Below, one piece after another: positions 12,550 through 25,000 of a DNA stretch of 64,000 nt. This DNA is from Thamnaconus septentrionalis (Eukaryota > Chordata > Actinopteri > Tetraodontiformes > Monacanthidae). The stretch's first letter is position 1. Each line of letters starts with the position of its first letter. The notes beneath the pieces are model-generated. The model was given only the letters and a program-made list of their open reading frames with translations. It was not told where the DNA came from and did not search any database. Location: contig CM020502.1 in assembly GCA_009823395.1 (NCBI GenBank), forward strand, positions 997,001 to 1,061,000, written 5' to 3'. The position numbers and the translations under genes are program-made.

Positions 12550-15500
12550 ATGGAGTTGCCGATGTTCTGGACTTGGGTCCTGCTCTGCGTGCCGCTTGCG
12601 GGATGTTTGGAGATGCACCTTTCGGAGACTTTACAGCCCGGGACGCTGCTGGCGAACCTGTCGCTCGGAACCGGTTGGACTTACGACGTTGACAGGACTT
12701 TATCCGCGCCGGGCGTTCATAACTTTTTCCAAGTAGGGAGTCGCGACGGAGTTATCCGGTTGGCTCGCAAAGTTCACTGTGCGCGTACGCCGCGGAACCC
12801 GGCTCCCGTTTTTTTCCGAGCAGGTTCCTCGACGTCGGGGGACATCATTCGGACACAGTTTAACGTGTTTGTCCACGGCCAGGACTGTTTTATTAAATAC
12901 AGGAGAAAGAAGGCGCCCGGTGAGTCAGATATCCACATCAAACGTCTCTTGAAACTGGGGGCAACTTCCTGCCTACCTGCAGGTAATTTGCTTCTGAGTG
13001 TAAACAGCCTTTTGCCTTCTTTCATGCGGAACACCTCCTTCTCAAACAGCGTGTGTGTTGGAAAAGACTTGAGCGCTCTATTGATGTCTGGGGATTTGTT
13101 GCTGGACACCGACTTGTGTCTTGAGCACAGCGAACAAGCAGAGGTGAATCTGCACTGTACATTGCATGGCTCCCCGGGGGGCAGGCTCTCTCTGCAGATG
13201 ACTCTGGCTCTGGTAAAAGTGCCTAAGAAACATGCCACAGAGGGGATGCCCGGCAAATTTGCGTACAGGGGCAAGCGACAAGTAAATACATCCCCACAGT
13301 TCCAGCTTCCCAACTATCAGGTGTCTGTGCCCGAAAATGAGCCTGCTGGCACACGGGTCATCACTCTAAAAGCAACTGACCCCGATGATGGAGAGGCAGG
13401 GAGACTGGAGTACAGCATGGAAGCCCTGTTTGACAGCAGGTCCAATGACTTTTTTAGCATTGACTCTCAGACTGGAAGCATCACAACTGTCCAGTCATTG
13501 GACAGAGAAATCAAGGACACCCATGTCTTCAAAGTCACTGTCACGGACAACGGCTCTCCTGAAAGATCTGCTACCTCCTACCTCACTGTCACTGTGAGTG
13601 ACACTAATGACCACAGCCCTGTGTTTGAGCAAAACGAGTATCGTGTTAGCATCCGGGAAAATGTCGAAGTGGGGTTTGAAGTGATGACAATCCGGGCGAC
13701 TGATGGGGATGCTCCCTCCAATGCCAACATGATTTACAAAATTGTGAACGATGAAGGAGTTAACTCTGTGTTTGAAATTGACCCCCGGAATGGCCTGGTG
13801 AGAATCAGAGAGCGGCCAGACAGGGAGATGCAGGCCAAGTACCAGCTGATTGTTGAAGCCAATGATCAGGGCAAAGACCCAGGCCCCCGCAGCGCCACTG
13901 CCACTGTCAACATCTCAGTGGAGGATGAGAATGACAACTACCCACAGTTCAGTGAGAAGAAGTACGTTGTGCAGGTCCCAGAAAATGTGGCTGTCAACAC
14001 TAAAGTCATCCAGGTGGAAGCAACAGACAAGGATGAGGGCAACAACGCCAAAGTTCATTATAGCATTATCAGTGGCAATATTAAGGGACAGTTTTACATC
14101 CACTCCCCCACCGGAGCAATCGATGTCATCAATCCTCTTGACTACGAGATGATTCGGGAATATAATCTACGCATAAAGGCTCAAGATGGCGGGAGGCCTC
14201 CTCTCATAAATGGCACAGGGATAGTTTTGGTGCAAGTGGTGGATGTGAATGACAATGCCCCCATGTTTGTCAGCACACCTTTCCAGTCTACAGTATTGGA
14301 AAATGTTGCCATCGGTTACTCTGTGATCCACATTCAAGCAATTGATGCAGATTCTGGAGAAAATGCCCGCTTGGAATACAGATTAACGGACATTACACCT
14401 GGTTTTCCTTTCACCATCAACAACAGCACTGGCTGGATTACAGTGAGTGAAGAGCTTGACAGAGAGACCACAGACTACTACACCTTTGGGGTGGAGGCTA
14501 GAGACCACGGGATACCAGTGATGTCATCTTCAGCCAGCGTGAGCATAACTGTGCTTGATGTGAACGACAATGTGCCCACGTTCACAGAAAAAATCTACTC
14601 GCTCAAGATCAACGAAGATGCTGTCGTTGGCTCCAGCGTGCTCACGGTTACGGCAATCGACCGGGACGTCAACAGTGTCGTGACCTATCAGATTTCCAGT
14701 GGCAACACCAGGAACCGCTATGCCATCACCAGCCAGAGTGGTGGTGGTCTCATAACTCTGGCCCTCCCCCTGGATTACAAGCAGGAGAGGCAGTACGTCC
14801 TGACGATTACTGCGAGTGACGGAACCCGTTACGACACTGCACAGGTGTTCATCAATGTCACAGATGCAAACACGCACCGCCCTGTCTTCCAGAGTTCAAA
14901 CTATCAGGTGATGCTGGGCGAAGAAAAACCGGTGGGCTCAACTGTTGTAGTCATCAGCGCGACAGACGAGGACACCGGAGAAAATGCTCGTATTACTTAT
15001 GAAATGGAGGACAATGTTCCTCAGTTTAAAATTGACCCAGACACAGGTGCAATTACGACACAAATGGAAATTGATTATGAAGATCAGGCCTCGTACACGT
15101 TAGCCATTAATGCCAGAGACAATGGCATCCCTCAGAAATCTGATACCACCTATGTTGAGATTATTATCCTTGATGCAAACGATAACACTCCACAGTTTCT
15201 TCGAGATATGTACCAAGGGACAGTGTTTGAAGATGCACCTGTCTACACCAGTGTTCTGCAGATCTCTGCTTCAGATAGAGATTCCGGCTCAAATGGCAGA
15301 GTTAGCTATACATTTAATGGTGGCGACGACGGAGATGGGGATTTCATCATCGAACCTTTCTCTGGTATCATCAGAACTGCCCGCAAACTTGACAGAGAGT
15401 ATGTTCCTGTTTACAATCTGAAGGCCTTTGCTGTGGATCGAGGGGCTCCACCTCTCAAAGCAGCAGTCCCCATTCATGTTGTTGTCCAAGACATCAATGA

Positions 15501-16063
15501 CAACGCTCCAGTGTTTGAGAAGGACGAACTGTTCATTGACGTGGAAGAGAACAGCGATGTTGGGTCCGTTGTGGCCCGGATCACAGCTACTGACCCTGAT
15601 GAGGGCACCAATGCCCAGATCATGTATCAGATTGTGGAAGGTAATGTCCCAGAGGTTTTCCAGCTTGACATTTTTAACGGTGACTTGACTGCACTCACAG
15701 ACCTGGATTATGAGAAGAGAACTGAGTACGTCATTGTGGTCCAGGCTACGTCAGCACCACTTGTGAGCCGGGCCACTGTGCATATTCGCCTTGTAGACAT
15801 GAATGACAACGAGCCAGTGCTGCAGAACTTTGAGATTCTTTTCAACAACTATGTAACCAACAAGTCCAACAGTTTTCCCTCGGGAATTATTGGGAAGGTA
15901 CCTGCTCATGACCCGGACGTGTCGGATAAGTTGAGATACAAATTTGAATCTGGAAATGAGCTCAATCTGCTGCTGTTGGACGAAGACACGGGGGATCTCA
16001 GGCTGAGCAAAGACCTGGACAACGACAGAGCCCTCGAAGCACCGATGAAAATCTCTGTCTCAG
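12550..16063 (+). CDS. celsr1: CELSR1 exon 1: signal peptide and nine cadherin repeats
   Basis: One 3514-nt exon encodes residues 1-1171 and ends TCAG/GTAACA in phase 1. MELPMFWTWVLLCVPLAGCL is a signal peptide. A region of about 225 residues without cadherin repeats follows and ends in the basic, furin-like RGKRQ. Nine cadherin repeats run from about residue 250 to 1165, separated by calcium-binding linkers: DTNDHSPVF, DENDNYPQF, DVNDNAPMF, DVNDNVPTF, DANTHRPVF, DANDNTPQF, DINDNAPVF, DMNDNEPVL. The fifth linker lacks the second Asp-Asn pair (NTHRP rather than NDNxP), which I recall as conserved in CELSR1 and therefore not damage. A single giant first exon holding all repeats is the usual CELSR layout. 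Confidence 0.95.
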
Positions 16064-19000
16064 GTAACAATATCTTATTACTCTGTCTCTTTTTTTCCAC
16101 ATCTCTTTCGTGTTGATGCATATCTCACTCAAATGTCAATATGGAATTTTCTGCACAGGGAAGGTTTTGACTCTCAGATTGTCTGTCTGTGAAGTAGTGT
16201 TTGCTGCAGGCGCTCTCCAGGATCCGGTTGTGCTGCTTTTGTGCCATCTGGTTCATAAATGTTTGTGCACATGTGTTTGGTTTAGGTCATTAAAAGGTGC
16301 GATTCCAAGGGCACCCTTAAAACTGAACTTCTTTGTTATTGGAGATATAAAAGCTCACATTACTAGAAGGAATACATACATGATTGCTCTTCTCTGCACC
16401 ATTTACAGTAAGCTGTAGGCTACACTCTTTGAAGTTCAGAGGCTTTTTGACCTCAAGACCTCAAGTTTTGTTTTTGGGACAAATAGAAATACTTTCCAAT
16501 ACTGTTGTGGATGTGAAGATTGATTCTCACAATAATACAAGAATTCAGGTTAAGTTCCTGTTTTTTTTAATTCTTAAAAAGTTAAAGATTAGTCTAATGC
16601 AAATATTTGGACTCCTTAAATTGCTTCAAAACGGACACAGTAGACACCCTGACACACAATTCAAGAAAGCGCTGGGCACATGAATCAAGCTGTGGGACAG
16701 GCAAGGTAAAGCCAAAGGCCCTGACTAACTAACTACCCTGTCACCTATTGACAGCTGGTTGCTCAATGATTGTTTTCCCCCTTCGTACTTTTTCTCTTCC
16801 TTTATGTTTCCCGATTGTTTGATTTTTCAGAGCATATGAAGACCTTCAATGGGCAAATTTTCCATAGCTCATTCACAATTAACAATAATTTAAATTTGTC
16901 TCAGAGGTGACTTTGACAGTCTCTCCATGTGTCGATATCCAAGATCGTTTTCACTGAAAGACTTATGGCTTTTCTCTGTCTCTGGCAGACGACAGACTGT
17001 TCTTCAGTGGTTTATTGCTGTTATAGGTAACCTGCAGAGCATCTTAGGGGGCAGACAGGGTCCACAATAGCTGCGGGCCATAGAACCACTGTGCTTGTGC
17101 TTGTCAATAACAGCTGACAGCCCCTGTGGTATCCCTGACTACAATGACCCTATGATGCCTCTGAAGGCACACAAAGGGCATTAAACCCTTTTATTAGCTG
17201 CTGTCATGATACATACACACAACTAGAAACTCCAAAAACCTATACATAAGCATGTGTTCATGCACAGTTTAACAGACAAGCATGTTCCTAAACAACCTCT
17301 TCAGTGGCATCACACTGATGTCAAGTGTTAGGTAACTATTATTTCTGATGACTTGACCTTTTAACCCCGGCCTCTCAGGAGAGAAAAGCCCGAGGGAAAT
17401 TAGTGGGTGAGTGGCACAAGGGTCCGATTGTATCCGCACTTCCTTAGAATTCTGCCTCTGTCATAAAGTTTCCCATTATCGCTTTTGGAGTTTTCAGAAA
17501 GACCGAAATATTATGCTCCATCCTACCCTACCATCACTGTATTTAGGATTCCTTTTCACAGATCATTTCATTTTTCACTCTGCTTCAAACTATTTATCTG
17601 TTGCAGGTTTTCACTTGTCCTAATAATACAGAGTGTAAGGCTCAAACGGCAGGGTTTTTAGTAAGATTTTCTTTAGAGCATTAATTCAGTTTCTCTTATG
17701 TCCCCTTATTTCATTATACAAGAGCGCTAAGATTAATAGAAGTGTTTCTTTTGCCTTTAAGAACCTGATTAAGCCTGACTGAGCCTTAAGTTAGTTAGCC
17801 TGACACACATTGACTGATTCACTGAATCATTTGATCACATTATTATCTTGAATTGCTACCTGCATTATATGCTTCTGCCCTCTGATTGATTTTATGTTTA
17901 TCCAGTTCCATATAGTGTCAGTTTTGGCTTCAGAGTATTTCTTAGTTTTGAATTGGTGAGTTGGTCTTGCTGAGCCTGGTTAACGGAATCAGTCTCTGCC
18001 TGTGTATTACAAATCAACATGGATAAACTCTTGTGTAGATTCCATTTGAAATGCCGTAACCAATGACTTTTTCTTTTTAAGTTTTATTTTGAAGCTAATT
18101 TTGTGTTTCTGGTTTACAAGCGCTTACAACAGCACAGTGTTAAGTTTGAGGGCATGATTGGGGAATAATTATGTAATTCAAAAACACTTTTTTTTTCTTC
18201 CCAAACTCTGACTCGGATTCTTATCCAAAAGGTTAATGAGCAGCATGCTGCTACACATTTCCATGCACTCAACTGCTTTCCACCATCCTCCATGGGGACT
18301 TCTTTCAACTTTGCACGTCTTTGCCGTGGCTCGTCGAGCAGTCCGTGCAGGTCGTTGAGTAGCTCAGCTCTTTAACATTTTTGTTCTAGCATACCCACCC
18401 CCACCTCTCTCGCGCACACTTTCTCTGCTTCTTTTCACTACACCGTCTCTCCGTGTACAGAATAAGATATTAACTTTAAACAAGGCGTTAGGTTTAGGCT
18501 TGTTTCAAAAGGAAAAGCCAAGATAAAATACCTCCTGTTTATGTACTTGCTGAACTTCCACCGAAAGGTTACTTTAGAACATTATTCTGAAAAAAAGATA
18601 GTAATGCATAATTTTAAACATACAGTTGGCTCTTCATTTTGAAAAAAAACAAAAAAAACACAAGGAAGTTCATACAACCTAATGCAATGATTGAGTTCTG
18701 TCTGGGTTCTCCCTCAGTTCTTTTCCTTTTGGTTTTAAATTGCCATGGGTGGCTAATGTTGGGAAAGGCGAATCACTCGCAGTGTGAGTCAGGGCCAAGC
18801 ATGTTCCTGCCAGACTTTTTGCCCTTCTTTAGCATCTACTTTCAGGTAACTGTCGTGTGTTTGTTGTTCTGACAAGAGAAATGTGACTCCTATTGAGCGT
18901 GGGTGCGGTCGCGATGTGCAGACATGATGACATAGCAGGACCACTTACCTCTGACATCAAAGCGGTACATGGAGTTTGAGAGCTGTGCTCAATGTTGAGA

Positions 19001-22000
19001 CATGACCCAGCAGTCTTTTACACCTGACATTTGACCTCCAAGCTTGATGGATGGGACGTAATGGGGTAGAGGTGGGGCAGGATGTCTGGTCAGAAACTTC
19101 TGGCTGACGATCAGTTAAATTAAAATAAAAAGGTTTAAATGTTCGCTAATCCTTTCATAGCATTTATTTTTAAGATTGGGATAATCTAGAATTCAGGGAA
19201 AATCGGTATAAGGAGGCAGAAACTCTTTGATGACAAATTGATTAATTATTAATTTTTGTGCTTGAGTCCGCGTGTTACAAGTCTGACCTCAAGTCATGGC
19301 AGGGGTCTTTATGGTGCGTGTTAAGCCTCTGGACACATTAAAGAAATCAGCAGTCACAGATATTGTTTTCATACTCTCGTTCTAACACCATGTATTTATT
19401 GTTGTAAGTGGCAACACATTATCATCGTGTTGATGTTTTTTGTTTTTTTTTTGCAACTTGACTGACAAGAATTTTATTGTAACGGTGACCTACAGATCAT
19501 GCTCGGACTCCATTGCCACATAAAGTAAAATATCCATCATCTAGAAAACAGATCTGCTTTGTTCCCCTTTTTTATCATTTCTTTTTAGTCACTGATCACA
19601 ACAATATTCATCTTTTGTCTTTTCCATCACAAGTCTTAAAAGATTACACACTGGTCTTTTAATTATTATTTTTTTAACGTATTTTTATTATTATTATTGT
19701 TAAAATAGTCTGGCCTGTGCTCGAGTCCTGTCTGAGTCAGCTCCAGCAGTGCTAATGTGAGACATGCCGCCATTCCTCACCGTGGCATTCTTTGAAACCG
19801 ATATAAGGAGATCCGACTCATGCCTGAGATATCAAACCTCTGACTTTTACTCATCTGCGCTCTTCCTCCCACCACCAGTTTTATTGTCTTCAGTCATGAC
19901 TTTGTTTTTGACTATTGTTCTTTTCATTGGGAATTCTCCCACTGCTCTTCCATGTGACTGGAGAGTGTTGCCTCTTCTCCGCTCCAAGTTAAATCTCTCG
20001 TGAGCGGCTGCAGTGACTTATTAGATTACTGGCCTCCTCTCGCTGACTGCATGCCTGCCTGTCTGCCTGTCGGCCCATGAGTGCCTCTGTTGTCAGCTGG
20101 CAGTCAGCTCAAGCTCTGGCAAAGATGGTTCGTCAGTCTAGCACTTCAGCTAGCATTTTAATTTGTTCAGCAACTTTTGTATTGAGAGTGAATAACATCA
20201 AAATCCATTCAAATGTCAGTAAAATTTAGTACTTATTCTGAACCTGTTGACATGCAAATTTAGCTTGCTCTAGTAGTAGTTCACGAGTGCAAAGCTTTTC
20301 ATATGACTCTGGACTTAACTCCCATTTTCATTATTGCAGTCATTCTGTTCCACACTTTGGTCTCTGTCAGACTTAAATTATTAACAATCTATTGACTAAC
20401 AATTATTGAAACTCCCAATGAATAATTCACAGTGTGGATGGGGTGGCTGAATTGTTCTGAAACAAAGGCCAAAAAATGAAATTGCAACATTTCTCAAACT
20501 CGGACTCCTACGCTTACAGCCAAGTATCCGTAACTTTCCACCGTCACCTTGTAAGGATCAAATGGAATGACGTGAAGCTGCTGTGTCTCCAGGCAGGGCA
20601 GGAGAATGCAGCCTGCGCAGGTGTAATAACAATGTTCATGTCCACGTGTCACTGTTTGAGAGATCAATGAGTGAGGAATGAATTGGGTTCATGCTTAATC
20701 TTGTATATCCAAAGTGGTTTGTAAGTCTCAGATGTGTGGAAATGAGGGTGGGTGTGTGTGTGTGTGTGTGCGTCCGCACGCGCATGTGTGCCTGCAGGCC
20801 GCAGACTAGAGTTTGAAGTGTAAATACCTGGGGATCACCACTGGACACTGTTGGACTGCATTGATGTCTGAACTCTCAATTACAGGCCAGAGAGACAGGG
20901 GATGTTAAAGGATTTGAGGCTGTCTGCCGATGACGTCACTGCCTGGGAAAATAAAGTCTTCTGCCCTTTGGGGTAGTACTCTTTTGATTCCAACACAGTA
21001 CTAAATATGTTTATTCAGAGTGCTCAGAAATACTGGCTTTTCCATCCCAATGTTGCCCAGTAGTGGTATGGAAATGCTCATGCCATTTTCTTCAAAGCTC
21101 TTGTTTATGATGCATTTGCCGCCTTTGAAGACAAGTTTCGTGTCTCCTCGAGGAAAGCCATTTCAAACTTTCTCACCCCCACCATCCACCCCATCTGGAT
21201 AATAAGCGAAAAAGTCAGATCTCTTCACATGACAGAAGCGTTTGCTGTCGGGGGATTTCAAAGAGGAATTGTTTGCTGGCACACAAGGTTTTAGGCCTGG
21301 ACTCAGCGAGAACAAACGTGGTGAGGTAGGGGGTTCAGCTCAGCTCAGTCTGGGTTCATATGGTTCCTCTAGTTTCGTGCAAAAATCTGACATTTTGCTG
21401 TTTTTCCTGTATCTGCTTTTGTGTCCGCTTTTGGCGACAAAGGATTACATGCATTTTGGCAAACAGATGTCACCTATCCCTCCCATCGTCGTCTCGCATT
21501 TACTCGCTGCAGGACAGTGACTTCACCGCTCTGCCTGTTCCAGCTTTTAGATTCTGAGCAGAAGGGGGTTCTATTTAATTGTAATCCGACACATCTTTCT
21601 CTTGAGTCCGGTGCCTTTTCTATTCGGCTCAGACGACACAATGGCATCCTTTGTCTCGGCAAGGCTTGCCGACGGCTCACGAGTGTGACATTGCATGCAT
21701 CATGACGTGCAACGAGCAGCTGAAGGAATGTTAAGTGGTGTTGTGTTGTGTGGTGTGGGTTGAGGGTGGGCATGCACAGGAGCCGAAGGGGGACCAGAGC
21801 ATGCAATGTCATCTTCATATAGCGGACAAGGAGCTAATTAGGAGTAATTAGTGGAAATGATCACCCATGGCATTAATTTGATTTCTCAAACTGAGGCCAT
21901 ATCCATATAAGTTTTTACCTGAAACATCCATGCAGTTGATTGCTGATGAAGGGGACGCAAATTATAATTGTTTTAGGGGGAAAATGTCTCATAAACTAAC

Positions 22001-25000
22001 TTGATCGAACTTGTTGGTATTTTTTAGGCTTTACACCGATCATAACGGCTATATCGGATCGGCCAATATTTGGCATTTTTTGAAATGTTCGTGATCGGGC
22101 GTCATGTCATAAATCACTGATCCGATCAATGACGTCATGGTCGTGTTGAAACTTTTTTAATCTGTCTCATTTACTCCAAAGTAGTTTCACAGCATCGACA
22201 TGTTTATTTGTTTGTATCCGAGAGCTAATGATTCATGATTCAAAAAACTTCCTGTTTTGAGTACTGTCCCTATGTGACGGACAATAAAGTTTCTTTGTAT
22301 CTTCACGACAGCAACATCCATGGGCGACACAAACAAACATGTCGGAGGTGTGAAAGTTTTTCAAAGTGAGAGAAACAGACATAGCACAAGCTATCTGCAA
22401 TATATGCAACGCTACAGTACCTCGCAGGGGAACATCGGCAAAAAATTTCAACACGACAAATTTAATCAGGCACTTGGAAAAGATAAACACGGAGGAGCAT
22501 GTCGAGTTCAAGAAACGCAGCGCGGAGAAAGAAAAAGAAAAGCAAACTCCGAAACACATGCTAAAGTAAATATTGCTCCTCACGTGATCGGATCGGTGAT
22601 CGGTTATCGGTTTGTTTAAACTCACTGATCGGTGATCGGCACAAAAATCGTGATCGTGTAAAGCCTAGTATATTTTTTTTGACCTTCTAAGAAAGACGGA
22701 AGTTTACGCCGAAACATGTCAAGATATGAAAACATCTAATAATATGTCTGTGATAAAAGAAAAATACCAACAATCATTTATGTAAAATGAAGACACCACA
22801 AATCCCATTCAGTGACTTGATTGGGGTTGTAGACCCCACAGAAAGTTGCACTTGTGCCCCACAGCCACACTAGTGTTCTCAGCGGTGTCAGATTTTAGCT
22901 ATTAGCCCATCAGCCTAAGACAGAGCCAGTGACAGATATATTCTCACTGGCAAATGGCTTGTGTGGGAACTTGTTGATTCATGCTTAACTCTCACTCCTT
23001 TTGTGTGTCGTGCTGCCGCTCGTGGAGCACACAGCACTGCAGAAACATTATTTAATTTCACTCGCCGCCCTTGATACCCTTGATACATCAGTACTTTCTC
23101 CACTTGTGCGTTATTGAAGGTCTGTGCCATCGTAGACAGTTGCCAGTGCAGTCTAATTTCACAGCCATTAATTATACACAGAGTAGTTTTCTTACCTTAG
23201 GATGAGCAGAACCCACATTTTCTCACGAAGGTAAATTGCAGTGTACTCTACAGTTTGCCAGAGTGATGGTAATTTTACTCTCCTTTTTTTTTTTTTTTAC
23301 TCCTTTAACGTACCATCAACTCTTGGTTGAAATGCATTTTAGTTGTAGTCGTCTTCTGGATGAATGGACCTGGATAATCTGCTTTTGCGTCAGCGCTGGT
23401 CCCGAGTATTTGACGATCCTTTGTTTTCCAGCTACCTTTTGGCTTGCAGTTAGGCGGACGGAACGCTAAACATGGTACTCGTGGCCGCTGGATAACAGCG
23501 CAGTTTTGTTAGTGTGCTGACTTTGCCGCCTAGTCCTGTTTGCTGCTGTGTAAGTTGAGCTGTATGCGTGCTAGCATGGCTGTACACTGTCTTTTTGGGA
23601 TCAGCACACTGCTGTGTCTGCATAATCGATCATTATACATAAATGTTTGTTACCCTTCAGACTAAACTGGGGAATGTTCTCAAGTTAATGGAGTTCTGCT
23701 TTCCCCTAGAAATATAATACCAGTCAAATGTCCCCCTCCAAAACAGTCAATCCTGTGATACCCTGTGTTTAACAAAACATCTTATCTTTATTGGCCAATT
23801 CCGTTTGCGCTCCCACAATGATAGAAATCTTATTCCCGTGTTAAACACCACGGATCATGCACAGAGGGATTGACTGTCTTGCTCAGGGGCGCTACACCAC
23901 TAGCCAAGAAGCTTAGGGTGTGAGTTTGCATCACCCTCTTATTTTTTCTCCCTGAATGTGTCACACAACGTTTGTCGTCAACGAGTGTCTTCTTACAACC
24001 TTCTGACAGTTTCTGTACTATTGTAAGCAAACCTCTTTCAGGTTAAAGATCAGGCACATACACAGTATTGTGTTGCCCGTACATTAACACATCCGTACGT
24101 GAGATCATGGGGAGGCACTGTGGCGATAAAACCCAGTGTACTTGGCTCCTTCAGGCGGAGCAGCTTAAGGCTTCTGTAAGTAGTTCAAAGACGTGCAGAT
24201 TGAAGCTTTGTGTGCTTTCTCCAGCCCTCTAGGCCTTGTCTTTTAGCGGCGAGCTCCAAGACTATAGCGTCGACAGAAGGTGCTCCGAGGTGTGTTGGCC
24301 TTGGCCAGCTCTTTTGATCGGGGTGTCATGTCAAGATGTGTCTTTGAAATGGAGCGTCCTCATGTTACAATTTGGAATGGCGTGACTCACAAGCAAAACA
24401 CACATTCTCACCCATGTATTTGCACGCCTTTGTCGCACACACCACCCAGATGGCAGGTTAGCGGTGGGCTCTACAGCAATTGTATATTGCCTTCATTCAT
24501 GTAGATGTGTCTATTTTACATGCATTGTAATGTTTTTGTATTTGACCACAATAAAGTTGTAGGTCTTCTTGTGTCAAAATCTCCAAGCAAACCTGCCGGC
24601 CTCCATGTTGTGTGAAACGCAGCCTTCACAGCAGTGCAGTGATGAGTTTTGCAATGTCTTGGTTATCCCCCTCAGTGTCACTTTAGCCACACTCCTGACA
24701 CCTCTGTCATGGCGTGTACCCACAATGCCCCTCTCTGTCTCTGCACCATCCATGTGATCTCTGAAAATGACGAACGTTCTGCTGTCTTTCCTTCAGTGCA
24801 GCACTTATCAAATTACATCTAGGGTTACAGCCAGTAAGGTGCTATGTGTGTGTTTTTGTGTGTGTGAGAACAAGCGGTACATGGGTTGATTGGCCCTGGT
24901 GCGTGCCAAGTCTTAGCCCTTTTCTAATTCCAAGAGTCACTCTGGTGATTTAAAAAATAAAATACAGAGGAAACTCTACGATAAAATTAGAAAATGAGTT

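Noticed and set aside
12774..13313. 179-codon open frame on the minus strand
   Set aside because: Antisense shadow of CELSR1 exon 1, with no signal or domain of its own.
22233..22625. 130-codon minus-strand frame as a host gene
   Set aside because: It lies wholly inside the hAT-like element, antisense to the BED finger.
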